A stretch of 36,363 nucleotides of DNA from REEB509 sp049314555 (GCA_049314555.1 JBMOEW010000030.1:1-36363); one strand, 5' to 3'. Positions 17,708-26,387 are shown, counted from the stretch's first letter. Notes: generated by a model not told the origin, from the sequence alone. Numbers and translations: made by a program.

Positions 17708-19351
17708 TCATGCGGTGGGGAGCTTATAGTCCCCAAACATTTTGCGCAGTTCCAGCTTATTGATTTTCCCCGTTGCGCCCAAAGGAATCTTTTCAACAAA
17801 CTGGACGTCGTCCGGCGTCCACCATTTGGCGATTTTGCCGTCAAGGTAAGCCAAGCACTCGTCCTTGGTTGGGGCGGCACCGGCCGCGGCCTCCACCACC
17901 AGCAATGGCCGCTCGTCCCATTTCGGATGATACACCCCGATCACCGCCGCGTTGGCAACGCCCGGCGCACCCACCGCGATGTTTTCAATGTCGATGGAAG
18001 AGATCCATTCCCCGCCGGACTTGATCACGTCCTTCGCGCGGTCGGTGATCTGCATGTACCCATCGGCGTCGATGGTGGCCACATCGCCAGTGTCAAACCA
18101 ACCGTCTTCGTCCAGCGCCGCGCCATCCGCCCGCCGCGCGCCATCGCCCCGGAAATAGGACTTCACCACCGCCGGCCCCCGCACCAGCAGCCGCCCAAAC
18201 GCCTGCCCGTCGTGCGGCTTTTCCACCCCCGCGTCATCGACGATTTTCATTTCCACCGTGAACAGCGGCCGCCCCTGCTTCATCTTCAGCTTGATACGGG
18301 TTTCATGATCCGCGCCGACGTGTTGCGGCGCAAGTTTTCCCAGCGATCCGATCGGGCTCATTTCGGTCATGCCCCAGGCGTGGATCACTTCAACGCCGTA
18401 ATCGTCCTCAAACGCCCGCAGCACTTTTTCCGGCACCGCAGACCCACCGATCGTGACTTTCTTCAAAGTGGTGAGCTTGCCGTTGGTGGCCTGCAAATGC
18501 TGCAGCAGCATCAGCCACACGGTCGGCACTGCAGCCGTAATGGTCACCCGCTCGGTTTCCAAAAGCTCGTGCACGCTGGCCCCGTCAAGCTTGGCACCGG
18601 GCATCACCATCTTGCAGCCAGCCATCGGCCCCACGAACGTCAACGCCCACGCGTTGGCATGAAAAAGCGGCACCACCGGCAAAACGGTGTCAGCCGCCGT
18701 GATCCCAAAACAGTCTGGCTGGTTAGCCGCCAGCGCATGGATCACATTGGCCCGGTGCGAATACAAAACCCCCTTGGGATTGCCGGTCGTGCCAGAGGTA
18801 TAGCAAAGCCCCGCAGGCGTTGTTTCTTCAAAGCCGCCCCAGGCGATGTCCTGCGCCCAGCCCGCGATGAAATCTTCATACGCCACTGCATTCGGAAGGC
18901 TGGTCTGCGGCATGTGGGCGCTGTCGGTCAGCACCACAAAACGCTGCACCGTTGGGATCGACGCCGCCAGCTTTTCCAAAAGCGGCACGAACGTCAGATC
19001 GACAAAGATGATCTTGTCTTCAGCGTGGTTGATGATCCAGGCGAGCTGTTCGGGAAACAAGCGCGGGTTGAGCGTGTGCAACACCGCCCCGATCCCCATT
19101 GTGCCAAACCACACTTCCATGTGGCGCGCAGAGTTCCAAGCCAACGTGGCCACCCGGCAGCCCTTCGCAACGCCAGCGTTGCGCAGCGCGGCTGATACCT
19201 GCCGGGCGCGGCCGTGGATCTCCCCATAGGTGGTGCGCACCATCGGCCCTTCGATGCTGCGCGTGACCACCTCGCGCGCCGGCGTGGAGCTGTTGGCGTG
19301 CTCAAGAACCTTATTGAGCGTAAGTGGCCAGTCTTGCATCGACCCGATCAT
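17708..19351 (-). CDS. Acyl-CoA ligase (AMP-forming, medium/long-chain type)
   Basis: This 547-residue enzyme activates a carboxylic acid with ATP to an acyl-adenylate and then transfers it to CoA. The P-loop is YTSGTTGNPKG (184-194). Other motifs are HAWGMTEMSP, WFDTGDVATIDADGY and DRAKDVIKSGGEWIS. The catalytic C-terminal lysine is in LGATGKINKLELR. ATG 19351 was chosen over an upstream TTG at 19366 because GGAGGGAG precedes it by six bases. The length and motifs match proteobacterial fatty-acid CoA ligases, including 3-methylmercaptopropionate ligases (DmdB-like), which cannot be separated by eye. It is co-transcribed with the DUF1499 gene. Confidence 0.9.
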   Translation of the reverse strand: MIGSMQDWPLTLNKVLEHANSSTPAREVVTRSIEGPMVRTTYGEIHGRARQVSAALRNAGVAKGCRVATLAWNSARHMEVWFGTMGIGAVLHTLNPRLFPEQLAWIINHAEDKIIFVDLTFVPLLEKLAASIPTVQRFVVLTDSAHMPQTSLPNAVAYEDFIAGWAQDIAWGGFEETTPAGLCYTSGTTGNPKGVLYSHRANVIHALAANQPDCFGITAADTVLPVVPLFHANAWALTFVGPMAGCKMVMPGAKLDGASVHELLETERVTITAAVPTVWLMLLQHLQATNGKLTTLKKVTIGGSAVPEKVLRAFEDDYGVEVIHAWGMTEMSPIGSLGKLAPQHVGADHETRIKLKMKQGRPLFTVEMKIVDDAGVEKPHDGQAFGRLLVRGPAVVKSYFRGDGARRADGAALDEDGWFDTGDVATIDADGYMQITDRAKDVIKSGGEWISSIDIENIAVGAPGVANAAVIGVYHPKWDERPLLVVEAAAGAAPTKDECLAYLDGKIAKWWTPDDVQFVEKIPLGATGKINKLELRKMFGDYKLPTA

Positions 19352-19437
19352 GGGGACTCCCTCCAAGGTGCAGATTGTTTTTCTGAAACCTAGAGGGCAA
19401 CCGCAATCACTGCAATCGCCGTTCGCCCTTGCAGCCC

Positions 19438-19914
19438 TTAAGCCGCCACCCGGGTGCCTTCCGGTCGAAGCACGGCCCGCCGCGGACGCATCGGCGCATC
19501 CTGGAGCACCCGCACCACGGTGGACGGCCGCCGCGGCGCCTCCGCCAGGCGATGGGCTTCGGCTTCATCCGCCACCACAAACCCGGCGGCGCGCAGCTGA
19601 TCATAAAGCGCTGCAACCCCCACCCGCGGTGGCGGTGCCAGCGCCTTGCCCGCCGCCGGCGTCAACCGCACGACCTGCCCAAACCGCACCACAGCCGCGC
19701 CATACCGCGGGGCCACCAAACACTGGCCGGTCATGGTCGAAGTCCAAAGCGAAGCGGCCTGCGCCACTAACTCTGCCGGCGCAAACGTCATCGCCGCTTC
19801 CAGAGCCGCAAGCCGGCGCACCTTCGGAGGCGCTGGCCGTGCAAACAGCGTGCGCCGGCGTGGGCATGCCAACAAAAACACCGCCGCAGTTACCGCTCTG
19901 ACCGCCCCGAACAT
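19438..19914 (-). CDS. Hypothetical exported or membrane-anchored protein
   Basis: I do not recognise this 158-residue protein. ATG 19914 has GGGAGG five to six bases upstream; a GTG at 19956 in the same frame is less likely. The N-terminus MFGAVRAVTAAVFLLAC is one hydrophobic segment with a possible lipobox (LLAC) followed by a very basic PRRRTLFARP stretch. The rest is Ala/Arg-rich with a globular-looking centre (AALEAAMTFAPAELVAQAASLW) and a basic C-terminus. It lies downstream of pdxH on the same strand with a 75-base gap. Codon bias looks like its neighbours. It may be lineage-specific. Confidence 0.55.
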   Translation of the reverse strand: MFGAVRAVTAAVFLLACPRRRTLFARPAPPKVRRLAALEAAMTFAPAELVAQAASLWTSTMTGQCLVAPRYGAAVVRFGQVVRLTPAAGKALAPPPRVGVAALYDQLRAAGFVVADEAEAHRLAEAPRRPSTVVRVLQDAPMRPRRAVLRPEGTRVAA

Positions 19915-19989
19915 GCCTGCCTCCCACAATCGTCTACAGGCGTTAACTTCCAGCACGCCGGTTGAAGATTTGGTAAAGACCGGCCCGCT

Positions 19990-20649
19990 TTACGGATACA
20001 GACGCTCGCGCCGCCATCCCCCTTCGGCCTGCAAGAACACCATCCGGTCATGCAGCCGAAACGGGCGATCACGCCAGAACTCGATCGAGACGGGCTCCAG
20101 GCGAAAGCCGCTCCAATGATCCGGGCGCGGAACCTCCCCCACGCCAAACTTCAAGCCAAACGCCGCCACCCGCTTCTCCAGCGCAAACCGGTCCGGCAGC
20201 ACCCGCGATTGTTCGGAGGCCCAAGCCCCGATCCGCGCGCCGCGATCGCGGCTTTGGAAATAGGCGTCGGCCTCCGCCGCACTCACCCCCACTAAAGGCC
20301 CGCGCACCCGCACCTGGCGGCGCAAAGACTTCCAGTGAAAGCAAAGTGCAGCCTTCGGATTGGCCGCCATTTGCGTGCCCTTGGCGCTTTCCAGGTTCGT
20401 ATAGAACGTGAACCCGGCGCTCGAGACGTCCTTCAACAACACCATCCGCACATCCGGCAGCCCCTCCCCATCCACCGTAGCAAGCGCCATGGCGTTGGGG
20501 TCGTTTGGCTCCTGGGCTTTGGCCTCGCCCAACCACCGCGCAAACAGATCAAACGGATCTGCTTCGGCATAGAAGGGCGCGTCGTCTGGCAGCGGCGGCG
20601 CGTCCGGCGCATAGCGCGGGGAGGGGGGAATGATCGGATTTTGCGTCAA
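19990..20649 (-). CDS. pdxH: Pyridoxamine/pyridoxine 5'-phosphate oxidase
   Basis: This FMN-dependent oxidase of 219 residues makes pyridoxal 5'-phosphate from PNP or PMP, the last step of vitamin B6 synthesis and salvage. Family motifs are present in order: MALATVDGEGLPDVRMVLLKDV, FTFYTNLESAKG, FHWKSLRRQVRVRG, SRDRGARIGAWASEQS, WSGFRLEP and the closing RLHDRMVF with terminal RRERLYP. The start appears to be TTG at 20649, with GGAG about nine bases upstream, because no ATG occurs before the conserved region and the frame upstream runs into aroC antisense. Length matches E. coli PdxH (218). It is divergent from aroC with only 52 bases between. Confidence 0.95.
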   Translation of the reverse strand: MTQNPIIPPSPRYAPDAPPLPDDAPFYAEADPFDLFARWLGEAKAQEPNDPNAMALATVDGEGLPDVRMVLLKDVSSAGFTFYTNLESAKGTQMAANPKAALCFHWKSLRRQVRVRGPLVGVSAAEADAYFQSRDRGARIGAWASEQSRVLPDRFALEKRVAAFGLKFGVGEVPRPDHWSGFRLEPVSIEFWRDRPFRLHDRMVFLQAEGGWRRERLYP

Positions 20650-20701
20650 CGCGATGTGCTCCGGTTGTCTCAAGCCGCGATATAGGTCAGTTGTAGCGCA
20701 A
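20650..20701. promoter_or_regulatory. Short divergent region between pdxH and aroC
   Basis: Only 52 bases separate the two start codons, so both promoters must overlap here or lie inside the opposing genes. No clear operator or strong ribosome site for aroC is seen (an AGG lies about 14 bases from its ATG). Confidence 0.5.
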
Positions 20702-21805
20702 ATGTCCCACAACACCTTTGGCCATCTTTTCCGTGTCACCACCTGGGGCGAAAGCCACGGCCCCGCTTTGGGGTGCGTGGTGGACGGCTGCCCCCCCGGG
20801 GTGATGCTCACCCCAGAGTTGCTGCAGCATTGGCTGGACCGTCGCCGCCCAGGCACGTCGCGGTTTGTAACCCAGCGCCAAGAGCCAGACGCGGTGAAAA
20901 TCCTCTCCGGCGTGTTCGAGGATGAAACCACCCGCGCTCAGTTCGGCGGCCCCGTCACCACCGGCACCCCGATCAGCCTGCAGATCGATAATGTCGATCA
21001 GCGCTCCAAAGACTATTCAGATATCGCCGCCACCTACCGCCCCGGCCACGCCGATATGACCTACGACGCCAAATACGGTGTCCGTGATTACCGCGGCGGC
21101 GGTCGCTCCAGTGCCCGCGAAACCGCGGCCCGCGTGGCGGCCGGCGGCGTCGCGCGGTTGGTGCTGGGACCAGCCATTACGATCCGCGCCGCGCTGATCC
21201 AGATCGGCCCCCGCGCTATCGACAAGAGCCGCTGGGATTGGGCCCAGATCGAAAACAACCCCTTCTGGTGCCCCGATCCCCAAACCGCCACGCTCTGGGA
21301 ACAAGACCTGGACGCAGCCCGTAAAGCCGGCTCGTCCCTTGGTGCCATTATCGAGGTTCATGCCGAAGGCGTGCCGGCCGGTTGGGGATCGCCGCTTTAC
21401 GGCAAGCTGGACGCCGAAATCGCGGCGGGCCTGATGAGCATCAATGCGGTCAAGGGCGTGGAGATCGGCGATGGCTTTGCCGCAGCGCAGCTGTCTGGCG
21501 AAGACAATGCTGATGAGATGCGCATCGGCCCAGACGCAAAGCCGACCTTCCTGTCCAATCGCGCCGGCGGGATTTTGGGCGGCATCTCCACCGGCCAAAC
21601 GATTGTCGCGCGCCTTGCCATCAAGCCAACGTCCTCGATTCTAACCCCGCGCCGCACCGTCACGGCAAAGGGGGAAGAAACCGACGTCCAAACCAAAGGC
21701 CGCCACGACCCCTGTGTCGGCATCCGCGGCGCGCCTGTTGCAGAAGCGATGGTGGCCTGCGCCCTCGCCGACGCCAAGCTGCGCCACCGCGGCCAAGTCG
21801 GTTAG
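20702..21805 (+). CDS. aroC: Chorismate synthase
   Basis: This 367-residue enzyme converts 5-enolpyruvylshikimate-3-phosphate to chorismate using reduced FMN, the last shikimate step before aromatic amino acids. The sequence starts MSHNTFGHLFRVTTWGESHG, which is the typical AroC N-terminus. GGGRSSARETAARVAAGGVA is the central signature, and RAGGILGGISTGQ and KPTSSI further on are also characteristic. Length matches the family (E. coli 361). ATG 20702 is chosen by homology, although the ribosome site is weak and the frame is open upstream. It is divergent from pdxH and followed by a separate acyl-CoA ligase gene 121 bases on. Confidence 0.97.
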   Translation: MSHNTFGHLFRVTTWGESHGPALGCVVDGCPPGVMLTPELLQHWLDRRRPGTSRFVTQRQEPDAVKILSGVFEDETTRAQFGGPVTTGTPISLQIDNVDQRSKDYSDIAATYRPGHADMTYDAKYGVRDYRGGGRSSARETAARVAAGGVARLVLGPAITIRAALIQIGPRAIDKSRWDWAQIENNPFWCPDPQTATLWEQDLDAARKAGSSLGAIIEVHAEGVPAGWGSPLYGKLDAEIAAGLMSINAVKGVEIGDGFAAAQLSGEDNADEMRIGPDAKPTFLSNRAGGILGGISTGQTIVARLAIKPTSSILTPRRTVTAKGEETDVQTKGRHDPCVGIRGAPVAEAMVACALADAKLRHRGQVG

Positions 21806-21926
21806 ACGCCGCGCCACCCCACCCTCACAGCTTTGTTAGGGGCCCTACACCTCGGCCGCGTCCGCCCTATCATAAGGTAAGACCATAACAGCAGCGCGCC
21901 GTGAGCCCCTGCAGGAGACACACCCC

Positions 21927-23522
21927 ATGAGCTGGCCCTTTGGCGATATCCTGCGCACCACGCAAAGCATCGTAGACAAAAACCAGCCTGCCTTGATGCA
22001 TGGCAATGCTGTGCGGTCCTGGGGCGATCTCACCCGGCGCTCAGATTCCCTCGCCGGTGCCTTCGCAGCCGCCCGCGTCGCCCCTGGCGACAAGGTCGCC
22101 CACTATATGCGCAACAGCCCCGCCTACCTCGAAACCAGCAGCGCCTGCTTTGTGTCTGGCCTCATCCACGTCAACGTGAACTACCGCTACACCGAAAACG
22201 AACTGTACTACATTCTGGATAACTCCGATGCCGCGGTGATCGTTTACGCGCAGGAATTCGCCCCCCAGATCGCATCCCTTCAACCGCGCCTGACACGGGC
22301 CAAGCTGTTTGTCGAAATCAGCGACGGCCCAGTGGTCAACGCCTTTGCCGAAAGCTACGAAGCGTTGGCGGAAGCCGGTTACGCAGCCCCCGCAGGCCGC
22401 ATCGGCCAAGACGATCAGCTGTTTATCTACACAGGCGGCACCACCGGCCTGCCCAAGGGCGTGATGTGGCGCCAAGCCGATATCTGGGCAGCGCTGGGAT
22501 CAGGAGCCCCCGCCCCCGGCATGCCCCCGCCGCAGTCGCTTGCAGAACTGGGCGGCTTCATTGCCAATGGCGCCGGCGGCATCCCAACGATGATCTGTCC
22601 GCCCTTGATGCACGGTGCGGGCTATTTGATTGCCGTGCACCAAATGCTGCGCGGCGGGGCGATCATCACCGTACCCGGAACAAACTTTGAGGCAGAAACT
22701 GCACTGGACATCATCGCCAGCCAAAAGCCCAAACTCATCTCCATTGTTGGCGATGCCTTTGGCCGTCCGATGATGAAAGCGTTGGACGCCAATCCCGGCC
22801 GTTACGATCTGTCCAGTGTCATGATGATGGTGTCGTCCGGCGCCATGTGGAGCCCAGACGTCAAGGCAGGCCTTGGCAGGCATCTTCCCGCTGCCATGAT
22901 GCTGGACGCCTTGGGCTCCAGCGAAGTGCTAGGCATGGGCATGAGTGCAGCCCCAGGCGCAGCCTCCGGTGCCGCCACCCGCTTCAAGGCCGACGACCGC
23001 ACCAAAGTGGTCACCGACGACGGCCGCGAGGTCGTGCCCGGATCGGGCGAAATCGGACGGATTTTTCGCGGCGGCCCCATTCCGCTCGGCTACTACAAAG
23101 ATCCCGAAAAATCGGCCCGCGCCTTCACCGAATACAACGGTGCCCGCTATGCCGTGCCCGGAGACTACGCCACCATCGAACAAGACGGCTCGATCACCCT
23201 GATCGGCCGCGGCAGCCAGGTGATCAACACCGGCGGGGAAAAAGTGTTTGTGGAGGAGGTCGAAGAAGCCCTCAAAACCCACCCCGCTGTCGATGATGCT
23301 TTGGTGTTTGGCGTGGCCGACGAAAAATGGGGCCAAGCAGTCACCGCCGTGGTCGAAGCCCACACGCCAGTTAGCCCAGAAGAACTCGTCACGCACCTGC
23401 GCGCAACGCTTGCCCCGTACAAGTCCCCAAAGCGGATTATTTTTACCCAGAAGGTACCGCGCGGGCCGAATGGAAAAGCCAACTACGAAGCAGCCCGCGC
23501 CTTGGCCGCCGCCGCAACCTGA
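21927..23522 (+). CDS. Acyl-CoA synthetase (AMP-forming)
   Basis: This 531-residue adenylating enzyme is a second member of the family in this window, but it differs from the 17708-19351 enzyme. The P-loop is YTGGTTGLPKG (168-178), with Gly replacing the usual Ser of the SGTT motif. Other motifs are PLMHGAGYL, LGSSEVLGMG, YAVPGDYATIEQDGSITLIGRGSQVINTGGEKVFVEEVEE and PRGPNGKANYE with the catalytic Lys. It starts at ATG 21927 with AGGAGA eight bases upstream. Proteins with this YTGGTTGLPKGVMW pattern are annotated as FadD-like or short/branched-chain acyl-CoA synthetases. The substrate is unknown. It converges on the histidine kinase gene. Confidence 0.9.
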   Translation: MSWPFGDILRTTQSIVDKNQPALMHGNAVRSWGDLTRRSDSLAGAFAAARVAPGDKVAHYMRNSPAYLETSSACFVSGLIHVNVNYRYTENELYYILDNSDAAVIVYAQEFAPQIASLQPRLTRAKLFVEISDGPVVNAFAESYEALAEAGYAAPAGRIGQDDQLFIYTGGTTGLPKGVMWRQADIWAALGSGAPAPGMPPPQSLAELGGFIANGAGGIPTMICPPLMHGAGYLIAVHQMLRGGAIITVPGTNFEAETALDIIASQKPKLISIVGDAFGRPMMKALDANPGRYDLSSVMMMVSSGAMWSPDVKAGLGRHLPAAMMLDALGSSEVLGMGMSAAPGAASGAATRFKADDRTKVVTDDGREVVPGSGEIGRIFRGGPIPLGYYKDPEKSARAFTEYNGARYAVPGDYATIEQDGSITLIGRGSQVINTGGEKVFVEEVEEALKTHPAVDDALVFGVADEKWGQAVTAVVEAHTPVSPEELVTHLRATLAPYKSPKRIIFTQKVPRGPNGKANYEAARALAAAAT

Positions 23523-23549
23523 AGCGCCGAGTTTGCTGCGGGCGCGCGC

Positions 23550-24917
23550 CTAGCCCCTTGGGACAGGCAGCCAAAACACCGCCGCGAGCCCGCCTTCCGG
23601 TCGGTTGGACAAACTTACGTCTCCCCCCTGACCGCGCGCCACCAAACGCGCGATGGTCAACCCAAGGCCATATCCGCCAGCACCGCGCGCCGCATCCAGC
23701 CGCACGAACGCGTCAAAAACCCGTTCCAGGTCCTTGCCTGCGATGCCGGGGCCATCGTCCTCGACGATAACCCGCGCCATTCCAGCTTCGGTTTCCACCC
23801 GCACGCGCCCCGCCCCGCCATGGCGCACCGCGTTCTCGATCAGATTGCGCAGCGCGCGGCGCGTGGCATCCACCTTCGCCACCACAGGCACCGGCGGCCC
23901 CACAAAGAACGCCACAGACTGTCCGGCCTCAGACAAATCCGCCACGATGCTTTCCGCCAAGGCCGCCAGATCGAACGGCCGCGCGGTTTCTCCATCGCCG
24001 CCCGCCCGCGCGGCTTCCAACGCCGCGTTGGTCAAGGCCTCAAGCTCATCAAGAGAACGCCCAATTTGGCCCTGAAGCGTCCGATCACTGATGAATTCAG
24101 CGCGCAGCTTCAAGGCGGTGATGGGTGTGCGCAGATCATGCGCCAACCCCGCCAGCAGCGCCTTTTGGCCAGCCAGCGTTGCCCCCACTTGCGCGCTCAT
24201 CGCGTTGAAAGCGGCAGTCGCTGCCCGCACTGGCGCAGGGCCGCGCTCCGCCACCGGTGCCGGTGCCTCCCCCGCCCGCATGGCCAGCGCCGCCCGCCCT
24301 AAAGCCTGCAGCGGTCGCGCCAGCCGAAGCGCCGTGAACCCCGCCACCACCAGCATCGCGAGCGCACTCACCAACCCCGCCAAAAGCATCGGCTGCATCA
24401 CGTTGGGGGCCCTGGGCAACGAAAACGCGGCGTTCAGCCAGCTCCCATCCTCAAGCTGGGCGCTCACCACCAACCGCTGCACCAGCGGTGGCGGCGGCCC
24501 GCGCCCCCGCGGTCCTTCCCGGCCAGGCGGCGGACGGGCGTGCGGCGGTGGGCGTTCCTCGGCCCGGATCGCCACGCGGGTCTCACGCACCCCAACGCCA
24601 CCCAGCGCCTCCGAAAAGCGCTGGTCCACCGCCGCTGGCGCGAAATCCCTGTCGAGCCACGCCCGATCTTCGATGCGCATCACTTCCCCGCGCGACGATG
24701 CGCCTTCCAAGAAAGCGTGCACCGCAGGACCGGGAGCCGCGCGGTTCAACTCCACCACCGCCGCCACCCGGTCCAATGCGGAGCGCAAATGCACCCCCCG
24801 CACCGCCTGCTCGCGGTCCGCCGCCAGGATCGCAAAAGTGAACAGGTTGGACGCCAGCAGCGCCAAAAGCAAAGCGCCAAAAAGCTCCACCCAGAACGGC
24901 ACGGAAAACCGGCGCAT
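23550..24917 (-). CDS. Sensor histidine kinase (EnvZ-like layout)
   Basis: This 455-residue inner-membrane kinase has transmembrane helix 1 at about 11-31, a periplasmic loop of about 140 residues, helix 2 at about 177-197, a HAMP segment, a dimerisation domain with LAHDLRTPIT (His260 is the phosphorylation site), then the ATP-binding domain with NLIENAVRHG (N box), VEDDGPGIAG (G1) and GGYGLGLTIARL (G2). The periplasmic loop contains an unusual Pro/Gly/Arg-rich stretch at 122-144. It is three bases downstream of the response regulator and is therefore co-transcribed. The ligand is unknown; a role in outer-membrane or metal stress is only inferred from the neighbouring EF-hand gene. Confidence 0.92.
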   Translation of the reverse strand: MRRFSVPFWVELFGALLLALLASNLFTFAILAADREQAVRGVHLRSALDRVAAVVELNRAAPGPAVHAFLEGASSRGEVMRIEDRAWLDRDFAPAAVDQRFSEALGGVGVRETRVAIRAEERPPPHARPPPGREGPRGRGPPPPLVQRLVVSAQLEDGSWLNAAFSLPRAPNVMQPMLLAGLVSALAMLVVAGFTALRLARPLQALGRAALAMRAGEAPAPVAERGPAPVRAATAAFNAMSAQVGATLAGQKALLAGLAHDLRTPITALKLRAEFISDRTLQGQIGRSLDELEALTNAALEAARAGGDGETARPFDLAALAESIVADLSEAGQSVAFFVGPPVPVVAKVDATRRALRNLIENAVRHGGAGRVRVETEAGMARVIVEDDGPGIAGKDLERVFDAFVRLDAARGAGGYGLGLTIARLVARGQGGDVSLSNRPEGGLAAVFWLPVPRG

Positions 24918-24920
24918 CGC

Positions 24921-25637
24921 TCAGGCCTTTACCGGGTCAGCCGCAAACACATACCCCCCGCCCCACACCGTTTTGATCAGGCGCGGGTTTTTGGGGTCGT
25001 CTTCGATCTTGCGCCGCAGCCGCGAGATGGCGTTATCGATCGCCCGGTCAAACGCGTCCGCCTCCCGCCCCCGTGCCAAATCCAATAACTGTTCTCGCGT
25101 GAGGGTCATCCGGGGCCGCTCCAAAAAAGCCATCAGCAGACGGAACTCCCCCTGCGACAGGGCCTGCGCCACCCCGTCGGGACCGATCAACTCACGCTGC
25201 CCCACATCAAGCTGCCAGCGCTCAAACCCGATCGTCTGCGCCGGGGCCCCCGCCCCCGGCGGCGGGGCATGCGCCCGGCGCAAAACCGCAGCGATCCGCG
25301 CCATCAATTCGCGCGGCGAAAACGGCTTCACCACGTAATCGTCCGCCCCCAACTCCAGCCCCACGATCCGATCCACTTCTTCCCCCCGCGCGGTCAAGAA
25401 TATGATCGGGATCGGCCCAATCTCGCGGATGTGGCGGGCAAGGCTCAGGCCGTCCTCCCCTGGCATCATGATGTCGCTCACCACCAGATCAAACGCGTGC
25501 CCCTTCAAAAGCTTGCGGGCGGCCGCCGCCGTTTCCGCCGCACTCACCCGATAGCCATTTTCGCGCAGATACCGGCACAGCGGTTCGCGGATATCGCGCG
25601 CATCCTCAACGATCAGCACGTGCGGGGCAGTCTCCAT
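24921..25637 (-). CDS. OmpR/PhoB-family response regulator
   Basis: This 238-residue transcription regulator has a receiver domain with the acidic pair in VLIVEDARD, the phospho-acceptor Asp55 in VSDIMMPGEDG, the conserved Thr in FLTARGEE and Lys in VVKPFSPREL. A linker with Pro/Ala follows. The C-terminal winged helix shows RELIGPDGVAQALSQGEFRLLMAFLERP and RAIDNAISRLRRKIEDDPKNPRLIKTVWGGGY. ATG 25637 was chosen because TAGGAT lies eight bases upstream; an alternative GTG at 25643 is two bases from that site. It is upstream of the kinase in one transcript and divergent from the EF-hand protein, which is a plausible target. Confidence 0.93.
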   Translation of the reverse strand: METAPHVLIVEDARDIREPLCRYLRENGYRVSAAETAAAARKLLKGHAFDLVVSDIMMPGEDGLSLARHIREIGPIPIIFLTARGEEVDRIVGLELGADDYVVKPFSPRELMARIAAVLRRAHAPPPGAGAPAQTIGFERWQLDVGQRELIGPDGVAQALSQGEFRLLMAFLERPRMTLTREQLLDLARGREADAFDRAIDNAISRLRRKIEDDPKNPRLIKTVWGGGYVFAADPVKA

Positions 25638-25826
25638 CGCCACATCCTACCAGACCCCCACATCCCCGCAGCCCCGAAAGTGTAACAACCTGTCCCAAAC
25701 CGGGCGTTTTGCGCAGAGCAGCGACCATTTCCCCCGGTTGGCGACATCGGCGCGCGACAACTCCATGGTGAAAACGGCCCGTCGCAGCACGGTGCTGCAC
25801 ACGCACAACACAGGACATCTCATACG
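25638..25826. promoter_or_regulatory. Divergent promoter region with an imperfect inverted repeat
   Basis: The 189 bases between the regulator and the EF-hand gene carry TGTCCCAAACCGGG (25691-25704) and CCCGGTTGGCGACA (25733-25746). The reverse complement of the second half matches the first at 12 of 14 positions. The half-sites are 42 bases apart centre to centre, about four helical turns. A GTGTAACAACC stretch precedes the left half. This is a candidate operator for the regulator encoded next to it, but no consensus is known. Confidence 0.55.
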
Positions 25827-26369
25827 ATGCGCAAAAACACGCTCATTGCCCTTTCTCTGGCTGCAGTTCTGGCCGCCGCTGCTGGCTCGGTTGCCATCGC
25901 GCAAAACCCAACACAAGGCACAGCCTGCCACAACGAGCGCGGCGGCGGCCCCCCGCCGCCCTTCGCCCGCATGGACGCCAACGCCGACAACCAGGTCACC
26001 CGCGCCGAAATGGATGCGTTCCTGCGAGCAGATTTCGACCGCGCCGACACCAACCGCAGCAGCACCTTGAGCCTAGATGAAGCCACCGCCTTCCACGCCG
26101 CGCGACGCGCAGAACGGGAAGCCAATCGTCCAAGTCCCAACCCTCAAAGCGCAGATCAACCCCGCCGCGAGCGCCGCGATCCGCCCTCCCCACAAGCCAT
26201 GTTTGAGCGCGTCGATGCGGACAACAACGCTGTGCTGAGCTTTGAGGAATTTGCAGCCCAGCCCCGCGCCGCATTTGAGCGCGCCGATCGCGACAACAAC
26301 GAAACCCTGTCGGGCGAGGAACTGCAACACCGCCGCGGCCGCCACGGTCAAGCGCCACCCCCGAACTGA
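25827..26369 (+). CDS. Secreted protein with four EF-hand calcium-binding loops
   Basis: This 180-residue protein has a signal peptide (MRKNTLIALSLAAVLAAAAGSVAIAQ) and four EF-hand loops, each with the 12-residue calcium pattern: 50-61 (DANADNQVTRAE), 74-85, 130-141 and 154-165. Paired loops are separated by an Arg/Glu/Pro-rich linker (about 91-122). It begins at ATG 25827 with AGGA about 11 bases upstream, and ends in a Pro-rich tail. EF-hand proteins of this size in proteobacteria are called calcium sensors or CREC-like, with little function known. The divergent two-component system is a likely regulator. Cys34 is the only cysteine outside the signal peptide. Confidence 0.9.
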   Translation: MRKNTLIALSLAAVLAAAAGSVAIAQNPTQGTACHNERGGGPPPPFARMDANADNQVTRAEMDAFLRADFDRADTNRSSTLSLDEATAFHAARRAEREANRPSPNPQSADQPRRERRDPPSPQAMFERVDADNNAVLSFEEFAAQPRAAFERADRDNNETLSGEELQHRRGRHGQAPPPN

Positions 26370-26387
26370 TCGCCCCAACACCGATCA

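Noticed and set aside
23524..23545. GCGCC/GGCGC hairpin between the second acyl-CoA ligase and the kinase
   Set aside because: The stem is only five base pairs and there is no T tract on either strand, so I do not call it a terminator.
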